A stretch of 64,000 nt of DNA from Curvibacter cyanobacteriorum. Its GTDB lineage: Bacteria; Pseudomonadota; Gammaproteobacteria; Burkholderiales; Burkholderiaceae_C. This document shows, one piece after another, positions 55,708 through 64,000 of this stretch. Under the pieces are notes generated by a model. The model had not been told where the DNA came from, did not search any database, and saw only the letters and a program-made list of their open reading frames with translations. The stretch lies in assembly GCF_028649475.1 (NCBI RefSeq), contig NZ_JAQSIP010000003.1:310001-374000 (forward strand), given 5' to 3'. A program made the position numbers and the translations under genes. Each line of letters starts with the position of its first letter. Within the stretch, counting starts at the first letter, position 1.

Positions 55708-56973
55708 TCAGAGCCCGCGCAGCGCCAACATCGCCACCCCCGTGGCGGGCAGGGCGGCCAGCAGCAGGCCCAGGGGGTGAATGGCTTGCTCTTCGAAGTG
55801 GCCGCGCAAGATGGCCACCCCGGCCGGGTTGGGCGCATTGGCGATCACGGTCAGGCCGCCGCCGGTGACCGCACCGGCCACCAGGGCCACCTTGAACTCA
55901 TCGCTGAGCCCAGGCACCAGCGAGCCCAGGTAGGTCAGGGCCGCGTTGTCGGTGATGGCGGTCAGCGCGGTGGCCCCAAAATACACCGTGTCGCTGTTCA
56001 GCGATAGCAGCAGGGGCTGCAACCACCACTGTTGCAGACCGCCCAGCACCACCAGACCGGCCAGGAAGAAGGCCACCAGCAGGGCTTCGCGCAGGATCAG
56101 CGGGTTCTGGTGCCGCTGGTAGGCGGTGGCGAAACCCAGGAAGAACAGGAACAGCCCGAGGAACACGGTGGGGTGGTGGGCAAACACCACCACGCCCAGC
56201 AGGAAAAGCAGGTGCACCAGCACCACCGCTGGCGGCACCGGACTCGGCTGGTCGGCACCGCGGGCCCCATCGCCCAGGCGACCCAGCTCGGCGCGGAACA
56301 GCCAGGCCAGGGCGCTGGCGTTGACGAACACCGCGGTGGCCGCTTTCCAGCCAAAGGTGCCCAGCACAAAAGCCAGGTCCCACTGCCAGGTGCTGGCCAC
56401 CATCAGGATCGGCGGGGCCGCAAAGGGCGTCAGGGTGCCACCGATCGAGATGTTCACAAACAGCACACCCAGGATGGCGTAGCGCAGGCGTTGGGACAGG
56501 CCATGGCAGAACAAGGTGTCGCGCAGCATCATCGCGGCCAGGGTCATGGCCGCGGGTTCGGTGATCACCGAGCCCAGCAGCGGCACCACCGACAACACCA
56601 CCCAGCAGCGCGCGGTGGCCCGGGGCAGTGGCATCAGGCCGGTCAGTTGCCGCACCAAGGCGCCAGCCACCTGCAAGATCGGGCGCGTGCCAGCGATGAC
56701 CATGATGGCAAACACAAACAGCGGCTCGGTGAAGTTGCGGCTGTCCAGGTAGGCGATGGCCTGTTGCTGACCCAGCAGCGCAAACATCACCACCATCAGC
56801 ACCATGGCCCAGAAGCCAAACACCACCTCCACCTCGCCCAGCAGGTGCCACAGGCCCGCATGGCGCGGCCGGGTGTGGGCCAGGTGTTCAAAGAACTTGG
56901 TCGAGAAGGTGTGCAGCAGGGCGACGGCAAACAGGGCCGCACCGATCCACTGCAGGGTGGTGGGAGTGTTCAT
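55708..56973 (-). CDS. Putative Na+/H+ antiporter (PF07399 type)
   Basis: 421 residues with about 11-12 membrane segments. It resembles the putative Na+/H+ antiporter family within the ion-transporter superfamily. Visible conserved stretches: VFGFWAMVLMVVM, GSVITEPAAMTLAAMMLRDT (20 residues), GGTLTPFAAPPILMVA and ITDNAALTYLGSLVPGLS. These last two resemble the paired re-entrant loops of such carriers. Ion specificity is unproven. It diverges from the LysE-type gene. Confidence 0.82.
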   Translation of the reverse strand: MNTPTTLQWIGAALFAVALLHTFSTKFFEHLAHTRPRHAGLWHLLGEVEVVFGFWAMVLMVVMFALLGQQQAIAYLDSRNFTEPLFVFAIMVIAGTRPILQVAGALVRQLTGLMPLPRATARCWVVLSVVPLLGSVITEPAAMTLAAMMLRDTLFCHGLSQRLRYAILGVLFVNISIGGTLTPFAAPPILMVASTWQWDLAFVLGTFGWKAATAVFVNASALAWLFRAELGRLGDGARGADQPSPVPPAVVLVHLLFLLGVVVFAHHPTVFLGLFLFFLGFATAYQRHQNPLILREALLVAFFLAGLVVLGGLQQWWLQPLLLSLNSDTVYFGATALTAITDNAALTYLGSLVPGLSDEFKVALVAGAVTGGGLTVIANAPNPAGVAILRGHFEEQAIHPLGLLLAALPATGVAMLALRGL

Positions 56974-57189
56974 GGCTAGGGCTTCGCAGGACGAAATGGG
57001 GCGACTGGGCGCCCTGGTAGGCGCCCAACCCGCTATTGTCGCGCGCCGCTCGGGGCCGAAGCATGGGGCCCGGCCTGCCCTGGCACTGGCTCGAGGGCAG
57101 GGGCAGGGGCAACGGGGCCGTCCTTGTGGCGTTTCGCCGGGGCGTTCGGGCCCCGCTGTGCCTTCGGCGTCTGGTCCGCCTTAGCCATG

Positions 57190-57214
57190 TGACAATCGCG
57201 CCCTCTTCTTGTCA
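57190..57214. promoter_or_regulatory. Inverted repeat before the LysE-type exporter
   Basis: TGACAA-N13-TTGTCA centred about 30 bases before the ATG at 57232. Candidate operator; no regulator is adjacent except the convergent AraC gene. Confidence 0.3.
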
Positions 57215-57231
57215 ATGCGTGTCGACTTTTC

Positions 57232-57861
57232 ATGGAACTCTCCACCTGGCTGGCTTTTTTCGCGGCCGCTTGGGCCATCAGCATCTCCCCGGGCGCGGGT
57301 GCCCTGGCGGCCATGAGCGCGGGCTTGAACCACGGCTTTCGCAAGGGCTATGTGACGACCGTCGGCCTGGTGCTGGGCATCTGGACGCAGCTGATCGTGG
57401 TCGGCGTCGGCCTGGGCGCGCTGGTCGCGGCCTCGGCCACGGCGTTCTCGGTGGTCAAGTGGAGCGGCGTGGCCTACCTGGTGTGGCTGGGCATTCAGCA
57501 GTGGCGCGCGCCAGCGCGCCCGCTGGCGGCGCAGCAGGCGTCGGCCGCCAGCGTCAGCTGGCACGCCATGGTGCGCCGCGGCTGGATGATCAACGCCATC
57601 AACCCCAAGGGCACGGTGTTCCTGCTCGCCGTGGTGCCGCAGTTCCTGGACCTGCACCAGCCCCTGGTGTGGCAGTACCTGGTGATCGGCCTGACGCTCA
57701 GTTTCACGGACTTCGTGGTGATGGCGGGTTACACCGCACTGGCCTCGCAGGTGCTGGGCTCGCTGAAGTCGGCCGCCCACATGCGTGCCCTGAACCGGGT
57801 GTTTGGCAGCCTGTTCGTGATGGCGGGCGGCCTGTTGTCGGTGTTCTCGCGCAGCGAGTGA
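57232..57861 (+). CDS. LysE/RhtB family amino-acid exporter
   Basis: 209 residues with six membrane segments. The RhtB signature is at the N-terminus (ISPGAGALAAMSAGLNHGFR) and NAINPKGTVFLLAVVPQFL is in the middle, both classical. It probably exports an amino acid or homoserine lactone-like compound. It converges with the AraC gene with 16 bases between. Confidence 0.92.
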   Translation: MELSTWLAFFAAAWAISISPGAGALAAMSAGLNHGFRKGYVTTVGLVLGIWTQLIVVGVGLGALVAASATAFSVVKWSGVAYLVWLGIQQWRAPARPLAAQQASAASVSWHAMVRRGWMINAINPKGTVFLLAVVPQFLDLHQPLVWQYLVIGLTLSFTDFVVMAGYTALASQVLGSLKSAAHMRALNRVFGSLFVMAGGLLSVFSRSE

Positions 57862-57877
57862 GGCCGCCGCGGCCGAC

Positions 57878-58819
57878 TCACGCGGGGCGGCGGTGCTTGC
57901 CTGAGAAGCGGCTCGGGGCCTGACCCATGGCCGCGCGGAACATGGCCGAAAACGCGCTTTCGCTGGCGTAGCCGCTGGCGCTGGCGACCTGACTCACCGG
58001 CAGGCCACGCGCCAGCAGCGGCAGCGCATGCGCCAGCGTGACCTGCTGGCGCCATTGCTGGTAGCTCAGCCCCAGCTCGTCACGGAACAAGCGTGCCACC
58101 GTGCGTTCGCTGGCCCCCACCGAGGCCGACCACTGGGCCAGCGTGGCGCGCTCACCCGGCGCGCGCAACACCGCTTCGCACAAGGCGCGCAGGCGCTTGT
58201 CGCCCTGGCCGGCCACCGGCAGGGGCACGCCCATGCGGATCTGGGGGGCTTGCTGCAACTCGTCGCACAGCAGCGGGGCAATCAAGGCCTCGCGCCGGCT
58301 CGGCCGTGCGGCGGTGTCTGGCGCCTCGCGCTGGGGCGGGTCGGCCTGGGTGTCGAGCTGACGCACCAGCGCGCGCATCAACTCGCTGACCTCGATCACC
58401 ACACAGCGCTGCCAGTGCGCCGTGGCGGGCGCGATGTGCTGGTGCAGGTACAGGGTGTGCAGGTCGGCGTCCTCGACCACGGTGATCGAGTGCGCCATGT
58501 CGGGTGGCACCCAGACGGCCCGCGACGGCGGCACGATGAAGGTGCCGTCCTCGGTGCTGAGGCGGCACACCCCGTTGAGTGAAAACGTCAGCTGGCCCCA
58601 GGCGTGGGCGTGCGGCAGCACCTCGGTCTCGGCCAGCAGGTGGCGCTTCTTGGCGCGCAGCGGGCGCTCGGGGGTGGGCTGAAAGAGGTGGGGTGTCAGG
58701 CTGCCCACCAGGTCGGCCGGGGGCTTGTTGCGCCAACCCTGCCGCGGTCGGGCCCCGGCGCGGGTCGGTGGCTGGGGGGCGGGCGCGGCTTGGGCCGGGT
58801 GGAGGCGGGTGCGGGGCAT
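57878..58819 (-). CDS. AraC-family transcriptional regulator
   Basis: 313 residues. An N-terminal cupin-type sensing domain (about 60-160; HAHAWGQLTFSLNGVCRL, VPPSRAVWVPPDMAHSI) is followed by two helix-turn-helix motifs (about 225-305; ASERTVARLFRDELG and PVSQVASASGYASESAFSAM, 20 residues). The first 50 residues are Pro/Arg-rich and may not be translated. It is divergent from the MFS gene, which is its probable target. Confidence 0.9.
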   Translation of the reverse strand: MPRTRLHPAQAAPAPQPPTRAGARPRQGWRNKPPADLVGSLTPHLFQPTPERPLRAKKRHLLAETEVLPHAHAWGQLTFSLNGVCRLSTEDGTFIVPPSRAVWVPPDMAHSITVVEDADLHTLYLHQHIAPATAHWQRCVVIEVSELMRALVRQLDTQADPPQREAPDTAARPSRREALIAPLLCDELQQAPQIRMGVPLPVAGQGDKRLRALCEAVLRAPGERATLAQWSASVGASERTVARLFRDELGLSYQQWRQQVTLAHALPLLARGLPVSQVASASGYASESAFSAMFRAAMGQAPSRFSGKHRRPA

Positions 58820-58971
58820 GGGCAGGGCCAGGAGCGGGCAGGGCGTGGGTCGCGGTGACTGGGTTGGGCCTGTGGGCCCAAGCCGTCCATTTCACGTGCC
58901 CGGGGCGGGGGACGTGGTCAGCGGGCATGGGCTTGTCTGATTGCCGACGAAATTTGTCTTTTCATCGCCAA

Positions 58972-58987
58972 CCAGACGCGAGTCTGG
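58972..58987. promoter_or_regulatory. Palindrome in the AraC-MFS intergenic region
   Basis: CCAGAC-GCGA-GTCTGG, a perfect 6-bp inverted repeat, five bases upstream of TACGAT, a possible -10 for the MFS gene. Candidate operator. Confidence 0.4.
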
Positions 58988-59028
58988 CCCGTACGATGAC
59001 CTCCGTCAAGCTCTTGGAGGTTTTACCC

Positions 59029-60285
59029 ATGTCGACTGCGACCGCGCTGCCCAGCGCCACATTCAAGCAGGACGTCCGCCTGATTGGCCTGGTCGGCCTG
59101 GCCCACGGCATCAGCCACTTCAGCCAGTTGGTGCTGGCGCCGCTGTTCCCGTGGCTCAAGGAGGCCTTCGACGTCAGCTACACCGAACTGGGCCTGGTGC
59201 TGACGGTGTTCTTTGTCGTGTCCTGTGCGGTGCAGGCCCTGTCGGGCTTTGTGGTTGACCGGTACAGCCCGCGCCCGGTGTTGTTCGCCGGGCTGGGGCT
59301 GCTGGGCCTGGCCTTGATCGGCTATGCCCTGTCGCCCAACTACCCCACCTTGCTGCTGTGCGCGGTGCTCGCGGGCACTGGCAATGGCGTGTTCCACCCG
59401 GTGGACTACACCCTGTTCAACCGCAAGGTCAGCAGCACCCGGCTGGGCCATGCCTACAGCGTGCACGGCATCACGGGCAGCCTGGGCTGGGCCTTGGCAC
59501 CGGCCCTGGTGGTGCCCTTGGCGCTGGCGTTCTCGTGGCGTGTGGCGTTGGGGGTGTCGGGCCTGCTGGCCTTGGCCGTGCTCGGCCTGCTGTGGCTGCA
59601 GCGCGAGGTGTTGAGCCTGCCCGCGGCCCCCGCGGTGGCCGTGCCGCCCGCCGGGGCCAAGCCGGCTTCGGGCGCTGGCGCCGCGGCCGGGGGCTTTGAC
59701 TTCTTGCGCATCCCGGCGGTGTGGATGTGCTTCGCTTTCTTCTTGTTTTACGCCATGGCGCTGAGCGTGGTGCAGACCTTCGCCCCCGAGGCCGCGCGCC
59801 AACTGCACGACGTCCCGGTGGCCCTGATCGCGGCCTGCCTGACCATTTACATGGTGGCCAGTGCCAGCGGCATGGTGCTGGGCGGTTTCTTGGCGGCCGA
59901 CCCGACGCGCTGTGAGCGCATCGTGGCCGGTGGCATCGGCGTCGCAGCCCTGGTGGCGCTGAGCCTGGCCCTGGCGCCGGTGCCGGGCTCGCTGGTGCCG
60001 GTGCTGTTCGGGGTGATGGGTTTTGCCAGCGGCATTGCGGGGCCCTCGCGCGATCTGCTGGTCAAGCGATCCACGCCCGAGAACGCGACGGGCCGCGTCT
60101 ATGGGGTGGTCTACGCCGGGCTGGACATCGGGCAGGCGGTGTCGCCCCTGGTGTTTGGCCGCCTGATGGACCACGGGCAGTACACCAGTGTGCTGGTGGG
60201 CCTGGCCCTGGTGCAGGCGGTGCTGATCGCCAGCGCCTTCAATGTGCGCCGGGTGCGCCGCACCGCCACGCTGGCGGCGGCCTGA
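59029..60285 (+). CDS. MFS transporter (fosmidomycin-resistance-like)
   Basis: 418 residues with 12 membrane segments and a cytoplasmic loop around 200-220. Features: GLAHGISHFSQLVLAPLFPW at the N-terminus, the conserved FVVDRYSPRPVL loop, and LAGTGNGVFHPVDYTLFNRK (20 residues), typical of the FSR-like group. TTGGAGG lies eight bases before the ATG. It is 89 bases ahead of the ThDP enzyme gene, probably one unit. Confidence 0.88.
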   Translation: MSTATALPSATFKQDVRLIGLVGLAHGISHFSQLVLAPLFPWLKEAFDVSYTELGLVLTVFFVVSCAVQALSGFVVDRYSPRPVLFAGLGLLGLALIGYALSPNYPTLLLCAVLAGTGNGVFHPVDYTLFNRKVSSTRLGHAYSVHGITGSLGWALAPALVVPLALAFSWRVALGVSGLLALAVLGLLWLQREVLSLPAAPAVAVPPAGAKPASGAGAAAGGFDFLRIPAVWMCFAFFLFYAMALSVVQTFAPEAARQLHDVPVALIAACLTIYMVASASGMVLGGFLAADPTRCERIVAGGIGVAALVALSLALAPVPGSLVPVLFGVMGFASGIAGPSRDLLVKRSTPENATGRVYGVVYAGLDIGQAVSPLVFGRLMDHGQYTSVLVGLALVQAVLIASAFNVRRVRRTATLAAA

Positions 60286-60374
60286 ACCGGCTGCCCAACG
60301 GGCGCCCCCAGAGGCATTAGGATGCGGGCGGGCCGTCCGTGTCGGACGGTGTTTTGATCGAGGCACAGCACAAC

Positions 60375-62084
60375 ATGGCACAGCGCAACGCAGGACATCT
60401 GATCGTCGAATGTTTGATCGCCCAAGGCGTGGAAGTCGCCTTCGGCGTGCCTGGCGAAAGCTACCTGGCGGTGCTCGATGGCTTTCACCGCCACCGCGAG
60501 CAGATCCGCTTCATCACCTGCCGCCAGGAGGGCGGTGCGGCCTTCATGGCCGAGGCCCACGGCAAGCTCAGCGGCCGACCCGGCGTTTGCCTGGTGACCC
60601 GCGGCCCGGGCGCCACCAATGCCTCGATCGGGGTGCACACCGCGTTCCAGGACTCGACCCCGATGGTGCTGCTGGTGGGCGACGTGGGCAGCGACTTCCG
60701 CGACCGCGAGGCGTTTCAGGAAGTCGACTTCCAGAGCTTTTTCGGCCCCAGCACCAAGGCCATGGCCAAGCGGGTGGAGCGCATCGACGACGCGCGCCGC
60801 ATCCCCGAGTACATCGCGCGTGCTTTCGCCACTGCGATGAATGGCCGACCCGGCCCGGTGGTGCTGGTGTTGCCCGAAGACATGCTGACCCAGACCGTGG
60901 ACGCCGAGCCGCTGCCGCGCGTCGAAGCGGTGCAGGCCTGGAGCGACCCGGGCGCGCTGCGCGACCTGCGCCAGTTGCTGCTGCAGTCGCAACGCCCCTT
61001 GGTGATCGCCGGTGGGGGCGGCTGGACGCCACAGGCCGCGCAGGCGCTGCAGCGCTTTGCCGAGAACTGGCAGCTGCCGGTGGGCAATGCCTTCCGTTTT
61101 CAGGACACCTTTGACAACCACCACCCGCTGTACGCAGGCGACGTGGGCATTGGCATCAACCCGCGCCTGGCCGCGCGCATCCGCGAGGCCGACTTGGTGC
61201 TGGCCATCGGCCCGCGCCTGGGCGAGATGACCACCAGCGGCTACACCCTGCTGGAGGCCCCGCGCCCGCGCCAGAAGCTGGTCCACATCCATGCCAGCGC
61301 CGAGGAGCTGAACCGCGTCTACCAGGCCGACCTCGCGATCCAGTCCAGCATGAACGCGGCCGCCCGCAGCCTGGAGGTGCTGAGCGCCCCACCAAGCCTG
61401 CCATGGGCCGACTGGACCGCGGCCGCCCACGCCGACTACGAGGCCAATTTGCAGCCCCAGGCCCTGGCTGGCCTGGACCCGAACCAGCCCGGCGTGATCG
61501 ACCTGCCCGCGGTGGTCGCGGTGCTGCAAAAGCACCTGCCCGCCGAGGCCGTGCTGACCAATGGCGCGGGCAACTTTGCGAGCTGGGTGCACCGTTACTT
61601 CCGCCACTATGGTCTGGCGCGTGGTCACAAGACCCAGTTGGCGCCCACTGTGGGCGCCATGGGCTATGGCGTGCCGGCGGGCATCGCGGCCAACCTGGTC
61701 AGCGGCCGGGTGGCCTTCACCATCGCGGGCGACGGCGACTTCCTCATGAACGGCCAAGAGCTGGCCACCGCCGTGCAGCATGGCGGCAAAAGCATCATCG
61801 TGCTGCTCAACAACGGCATGTACGGCACCATCCGCATGCACCAGGAGCGCGAGTACCCGAGCCATGTCAGTGGTTCCAGCCTCAGCAACCCCGACTTTTG
61901 TGCGCTGGCGCGCGCCTATGGCTATGCGGCCGAGCAGGTCACCCGCACCGAAGACTTCGAGGCGGCCTTGGTGCGCGCGCTGCAAAGCGAGCGCGGCACC
62001 TTGATCGAGATCCCCCTGAGCCCCGAAGTGATTACCACCCGCGGCACGCTGAGCGCCATCCGTGAAGCGGCCTTGAAGCGCTGA
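60375..62084 (+). CDS. ThDP-dependent enzyme (acetolactate synthase-like)
   Basis: 569 residues in the large-subunit acetolactate-synthase/decarboxylase superfamily. The ThDP-activating Glu52 is in CRQEGGAAFM, GPGATNA follows, and the Mg-ThDP motif runs from AGDGDFLMNGQEL to LLNNGMYG. It lacks a small regulatory subunit beside it and is not part of an ilv operon, so it is unlikely to be housekeeping IlvB. Decarboxylation or carboligation of a 2-keto acid is likely, perhaps of a compound handled by the adjacent MFS transporter. Confidence 0.9.
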   Translation: MAQRNAGHLIVECLIAQGVEVAFGVPGESYLAVLDGFHRHREQIRFITCRQEGGAAFMAEAHGKLSGRPGVCLVTRGPGATNASIGVHTAFQDSTPMVLLVGDVGSDFRDREAFQEVDFQSFFGPSTKAMAKRVERIDDARRIPEYIARAFATAMNGRPGPVVLVLPEDMLTQTVDAEPLPRVEAVQAWSDPGALRDLRQLLLQSQRPLVIAGGGGWTPQAAQALQRFAENWQLPVGNAFRFQDTFDNHHPLYAGDVGIGINPRLAARIREADLVLAIGPRLGEMTTSGYTLLEAPRPRQKLVHIHASAEELNRVYQADLAIQSSMNAAARSLEVLSAPPSLPWADWTAAAHADYEANLQPQALAGLDPNQPGVIDLPAVVAVLQKHLPAEAVLTNGAGNFASWVHRYFRHYGLARGHKTQLAPTVGAMGYGVPAGIAANLVSGRVAFTIAGDGDFLMNGQELATAVQHGGKSIIVLLNNGMYGTIRMHQEREYPSHVSGSSLSNPDFCALARAYGYAAEQVTRTEDFEAALVRALQSERGTLIEIPLSPEVITTRGTLSAIREAALKR

Positions 62085-62202
62085 GGCGCCGGCGCGCACC
62101 CCAGCCCGTCCCCCGGCCCCCAGCGCGGCAGGCGCGGCTGGCGCTGGGCCGTGGGCTGGGCTGGCGTTCGGTGGGTGCCGGGCGCGGTGGAGCGCTTGGG
62201 GC

Positions 62203-63159
62203 TCAGGCGGCCTGGCCGCCCACGGTGCCCAGACCGGCTGGCAGCGACTGGCCCTGCAGCAGCGGCCGGGCCGCAAACAGCTCGGCCGCCCAGTCCACAA
62301 AGGCGCGCACCTTGGCGCTCAGGTGGCGGTTGGGGGGGTAGACCACATAGACCGGCAGCAGCGGGTGGCCCCACTCGGGCAGCAGGCGCTGCAAGCGACC
62401 TTCCGCGAGGAAGGGCTCCGCCTGGTAGCTGGTGATCTGGCCGATGCCCAGGCCTCCGAGCACGGCCTCCAGGTAGGCCGCCGATTCGTTGACACTGACC
62501 TTGTACGGGCCCGGGATCTCAATCACCTCGTCGCCCTGGTGAAATTCCAGCGGGTAATGGCGACCGTTGTGGGCGCCAAAGTACATCACCGTGTTGTGCT
62601 CGCGCTCGATCTCCAGCGGGTGGCCCGGGGTGCCGTGGCGGCGCAGGTAGTCCGGCGAGGCCACGGTGATGAACTCGAGGTTGCCGATGCGCCGCGCCAC
62701 CAGCGACTGCTCGATCAGGTTGCCGCCGCGGATCACGCAGTCCACGTTGTCCGAGATCATGTCGACGATGCGGTCGCTGACCCCGAGGTCGAGTTGGATG
62801 TCGGGGTAGCGCTCGTGGAAGGCGGGCAGGTTGGGAATCAGCAGCATGCGCGCGATCGACGTCCCCACATCGACGCGCAGCCGCCCGCGCGGGCTGGACC
62901 TGGCCTGCCCCATGCTGGCCTCGATGTCGTCAAAGTCGGTCAGCAGGCGCAAGGTGCGCTCGTAGTAGGCCGCGCCATCGGCGGTCACGGTGACGCGCCG
63001 CGTGGTGCGGTTGAGCAGCTTCACGCGCAGCCGGGCCTCCAGGGCCTGGATCTGCTTGGTGACAGTGGCCTTGGGCAGGCCCAGCGAATCGGCGGCGCGG
63101 GTGAAGGTGCCGGCCTCCACCACGCGCGTGAATATGCGCATGGCCTGGATCGGGTCCAT
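62203..63159 (-). CDS. LysR-family regulator
   Basis: 318 residues. The helix-turn-helix is near residues 16-38 (GTFTRAADSLGLPKATVTKQ, 20 residues). The effector domain (LRVDVGTSIARMLLIPNLP) is of the CrgA/LeuO-like group that regulates efflux and degradation genes. The ATG (MDPIQAMRIF) has AGGAG upstream. It is divergent from the hydrolase, with a palindrome between. Confidence 0.92.
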   Translation of the reverse strand: MDPIQAMRIFTRVVEAGTFTRAADSLGLPKATVTKQIQALEARLRVKLLNRTTRRVTVTADGAAYYERTLRLLTDFDDIEASMGQARSSPRGRLRVDVGTSIARMLLIPNLPAFHERYPDIQLDLGVSDRIVDMISDNVDCVIRGGNLIEQSLVARRIGNLEFITVASPDYLRRHGTPGHPLEIEREHNTVMYFGAHNGRHYPLEFHQGDEVIEIPGPYKVSVNESAAYLEAVLGGLGIGQITSYQAEPFLAEGRLQRLLPEWGHPLLPVYVVYPPNRHLSAKVRAFVDWAAELFAARPLLQGQSLPAGLGTVGGQAA

Positions 63160-63242
63160 GGGCTCTCCTGTGGTCATGCCCGGGTTTGGGCTGATGCAAA
63201 TTCTCACATGTTGCGGCGTGGCCATTGTTGGGCGTTTGGAAA

Positions 63243-63252
63243 CACTGCAGTG
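63243..63252. promoter_or_regulatory. Palindrome between LysR and hydrolase genes
   Basis: CACTGCAGTG, a perfect 10-base palindrome, within a wider imperfect AAACAC / GTGTTT pair (63240-63267). Candidate LysR binding site. Confidence 0.35.
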
Positions 63253-63320
63253 GTCATGGAGGTGTTTATGCGCGGCCCTTCCGCCACTACAGTTGCAGCA
63301 TCCCTTTTTGTTGCACTGCC

Positions 63321-64000
63321 ATGTCCACCCCTGACCCAGCGCTTGTGAACCCCTCGCCAGACCCGTCCGCCCCGGCCCCGGCGGGCGCCTGGACCGTCCC
63401 CCAAGGCACCGACACCGAGGTCGCCCTGGGCGGCGGCCAGAGCGTGCCGGTGCGGGTTTACGGTCGCAAGAAGGCCGGCGCACCGCAGCCCGTGGTGGTG
63501 CACTTCCATGGCGGCGCTTTTGTCTCGGGCTGCCTGGACAATGGCCTCGCCGTGGCGGGCTTGCTGGAGGCCGCTGGCGCGGTGGTGGTGTCGGTGGCTT
63601 ACCCGCTGGCGCCGCAGCACCCGTTCCCGAACGCGGCCGAAGTGGGCTACCAGGTGCTGCAATGGGTGTACCGCCAGCGCAAGCGCCTGGGCGGTGCCGA
63701 GCCCCGCTTCTACCTCGCCGGCGAGGAGGCCGGCGGCAATGTGGCCGCGGCTGTCAGCCTGATGGCACGTGACCAGTCCCACCCGCCGCTGGCGGGCCAG
63801 GTGCTGTTGTCGCCCATGCTCGACCCCTGTGTCGGCACCGCGTCCTTGCGCCAGGCCACCGGCTCGGCGACCGCCTGCAAATGGGTGGAGGGCTGGCTCA
63901 GCTACCTGCGCAGCCCACGCGATGCCGAGCACCCTTACGCGGTGCCGGCCAACTCGCTGCGCCTGCAAGGCCTGCCGCCCACCCTGGTGCTGGTCGGGCC
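63321..64000 (+). CDS. Alpha/beta hydrolase fold-3 protein, altered nucleophile (3' end cut off)
   Basis: The first 226 residues of an HSL-type alpha/beta hydrolase, running off the window. The oxyanion motif HFHGGAFVSG (about 61-70) is intact, as is YPLAPQHPFPNA. Where the family has GDSAGG, this protein has GEEAGG (134-139): the catalytic Ser is Glu136. It may be a non-hydrolytic binding protein or use a different chemistry. The start is the ATG at 63321, divergent from the LysR gene. In related genomes such genes often precede HlyD and RND efflux genes, which would lie beyond the window. Confidence 0.85.
   Translation, partial: MSTPDPALVNPSPDPSAPAPAGAWTVPQGTDTEVALGGGQSVPVRVYGRKKAGAPQPVVVHFHGGAFVSGCLDNGLAVAGLLEAAGAVVVSVAYPLAPQHPFPNAAEVGYQVLQWVYRQRKRLGGAEPRFYLAGEEAGGNVAAAVSLMARDQSHPPLAGQVLLSPMLDPCVGTASLRQATGSATACKWVEGWLSYLRSPRDAEHPYAVPANSLRLQGLPPTLVLVG

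Noticed and set aside
62119-62148. GC-rich inverted repeat after the ThDP enzyme as an intrinsic terminator
   Set aside because: The stem CCCAGCGC/GCGCTGGG is real but has a 14-base loop and no T run on either side.

Overview
The window is a 64 kb piece of a GC-rich chromosome from a member of the Burkholderiales, most likely the family Comamonadaceae. This rests on gene order: leuC-entericidin-leuD-leuB-asd-fimV-truA-trpF-trpB-trpA-accD, rpsF-priB-rpsR-rplI-dnaB, alaA-hom-thrC-moeA-moaD and clpB. Codon use is strongly GC-biased throughout, so most long antisense frames are shadows. I see no rRNA, tRNA, CRISPR array, insertion sequence or prophage.

Bases 1-35255 are almost entirely core genome. 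The 5' end of lysS (cut by the window edge), a YggT-like membrane protein and a chromate transporter precede a long leftward run of leucine, aspartate-family and tryptophan genes, FimV, TruA and AccD. Next come a LysR gene, the heat-shock genes grpE-dnaK-dnaJ (with a clear sigma-32 type promoter before grpE), the divergent ribosomal-protein operon, and dnaB with a perfect DnaA box upstream. A hydrolase, a PIN-PhoH ATPase, a Bcp peroxiredoxin and an Mth938-like protein follow. The rightward set alaA, a DUF1176 protein, hom and thrC leads into the molybdenum-cofactor genes mobB-moeA-moaD.

Bases 35256-40177 look accessory. This stretch separates moaD from moaE, which are usually adjacent in related genomes. 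It starts with a decanucleotide tandem repeat that overlaps the moaD stop codon. It holds three small unknown genes, a two-domain methylglyoxal synthase, a Tat-type lipoprotein with four DUF4397-like repeats, a DapA-family aldolase or lyase, and a short structured element ending in a terminator. moaE, an unknown gene and clpB then resume the core order.

Bases 44415-64000 are a metabolic and transport region. A 27-bp tandem repeat precedes a stand-alone formyltransferase. A LysR gene then heads what looks like one catabolic operon: cupin, DUF1445 (D-glutamate cyclase family), a three-part TRAP transporter, DUF2848 and an amidase. This operon is the best candidate for an undescribed pathway. 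Transport genes (FUSC, PF07399-type antiporter, LysE/RhtB) follow. After them come an AraC regulator divergent from an MFS transporter and a ThDP-dependent enzyme, and a LysR regulator divergent from a truncated alpha/beta hydrolase whose nucleophile serine is replaced by glutamate.
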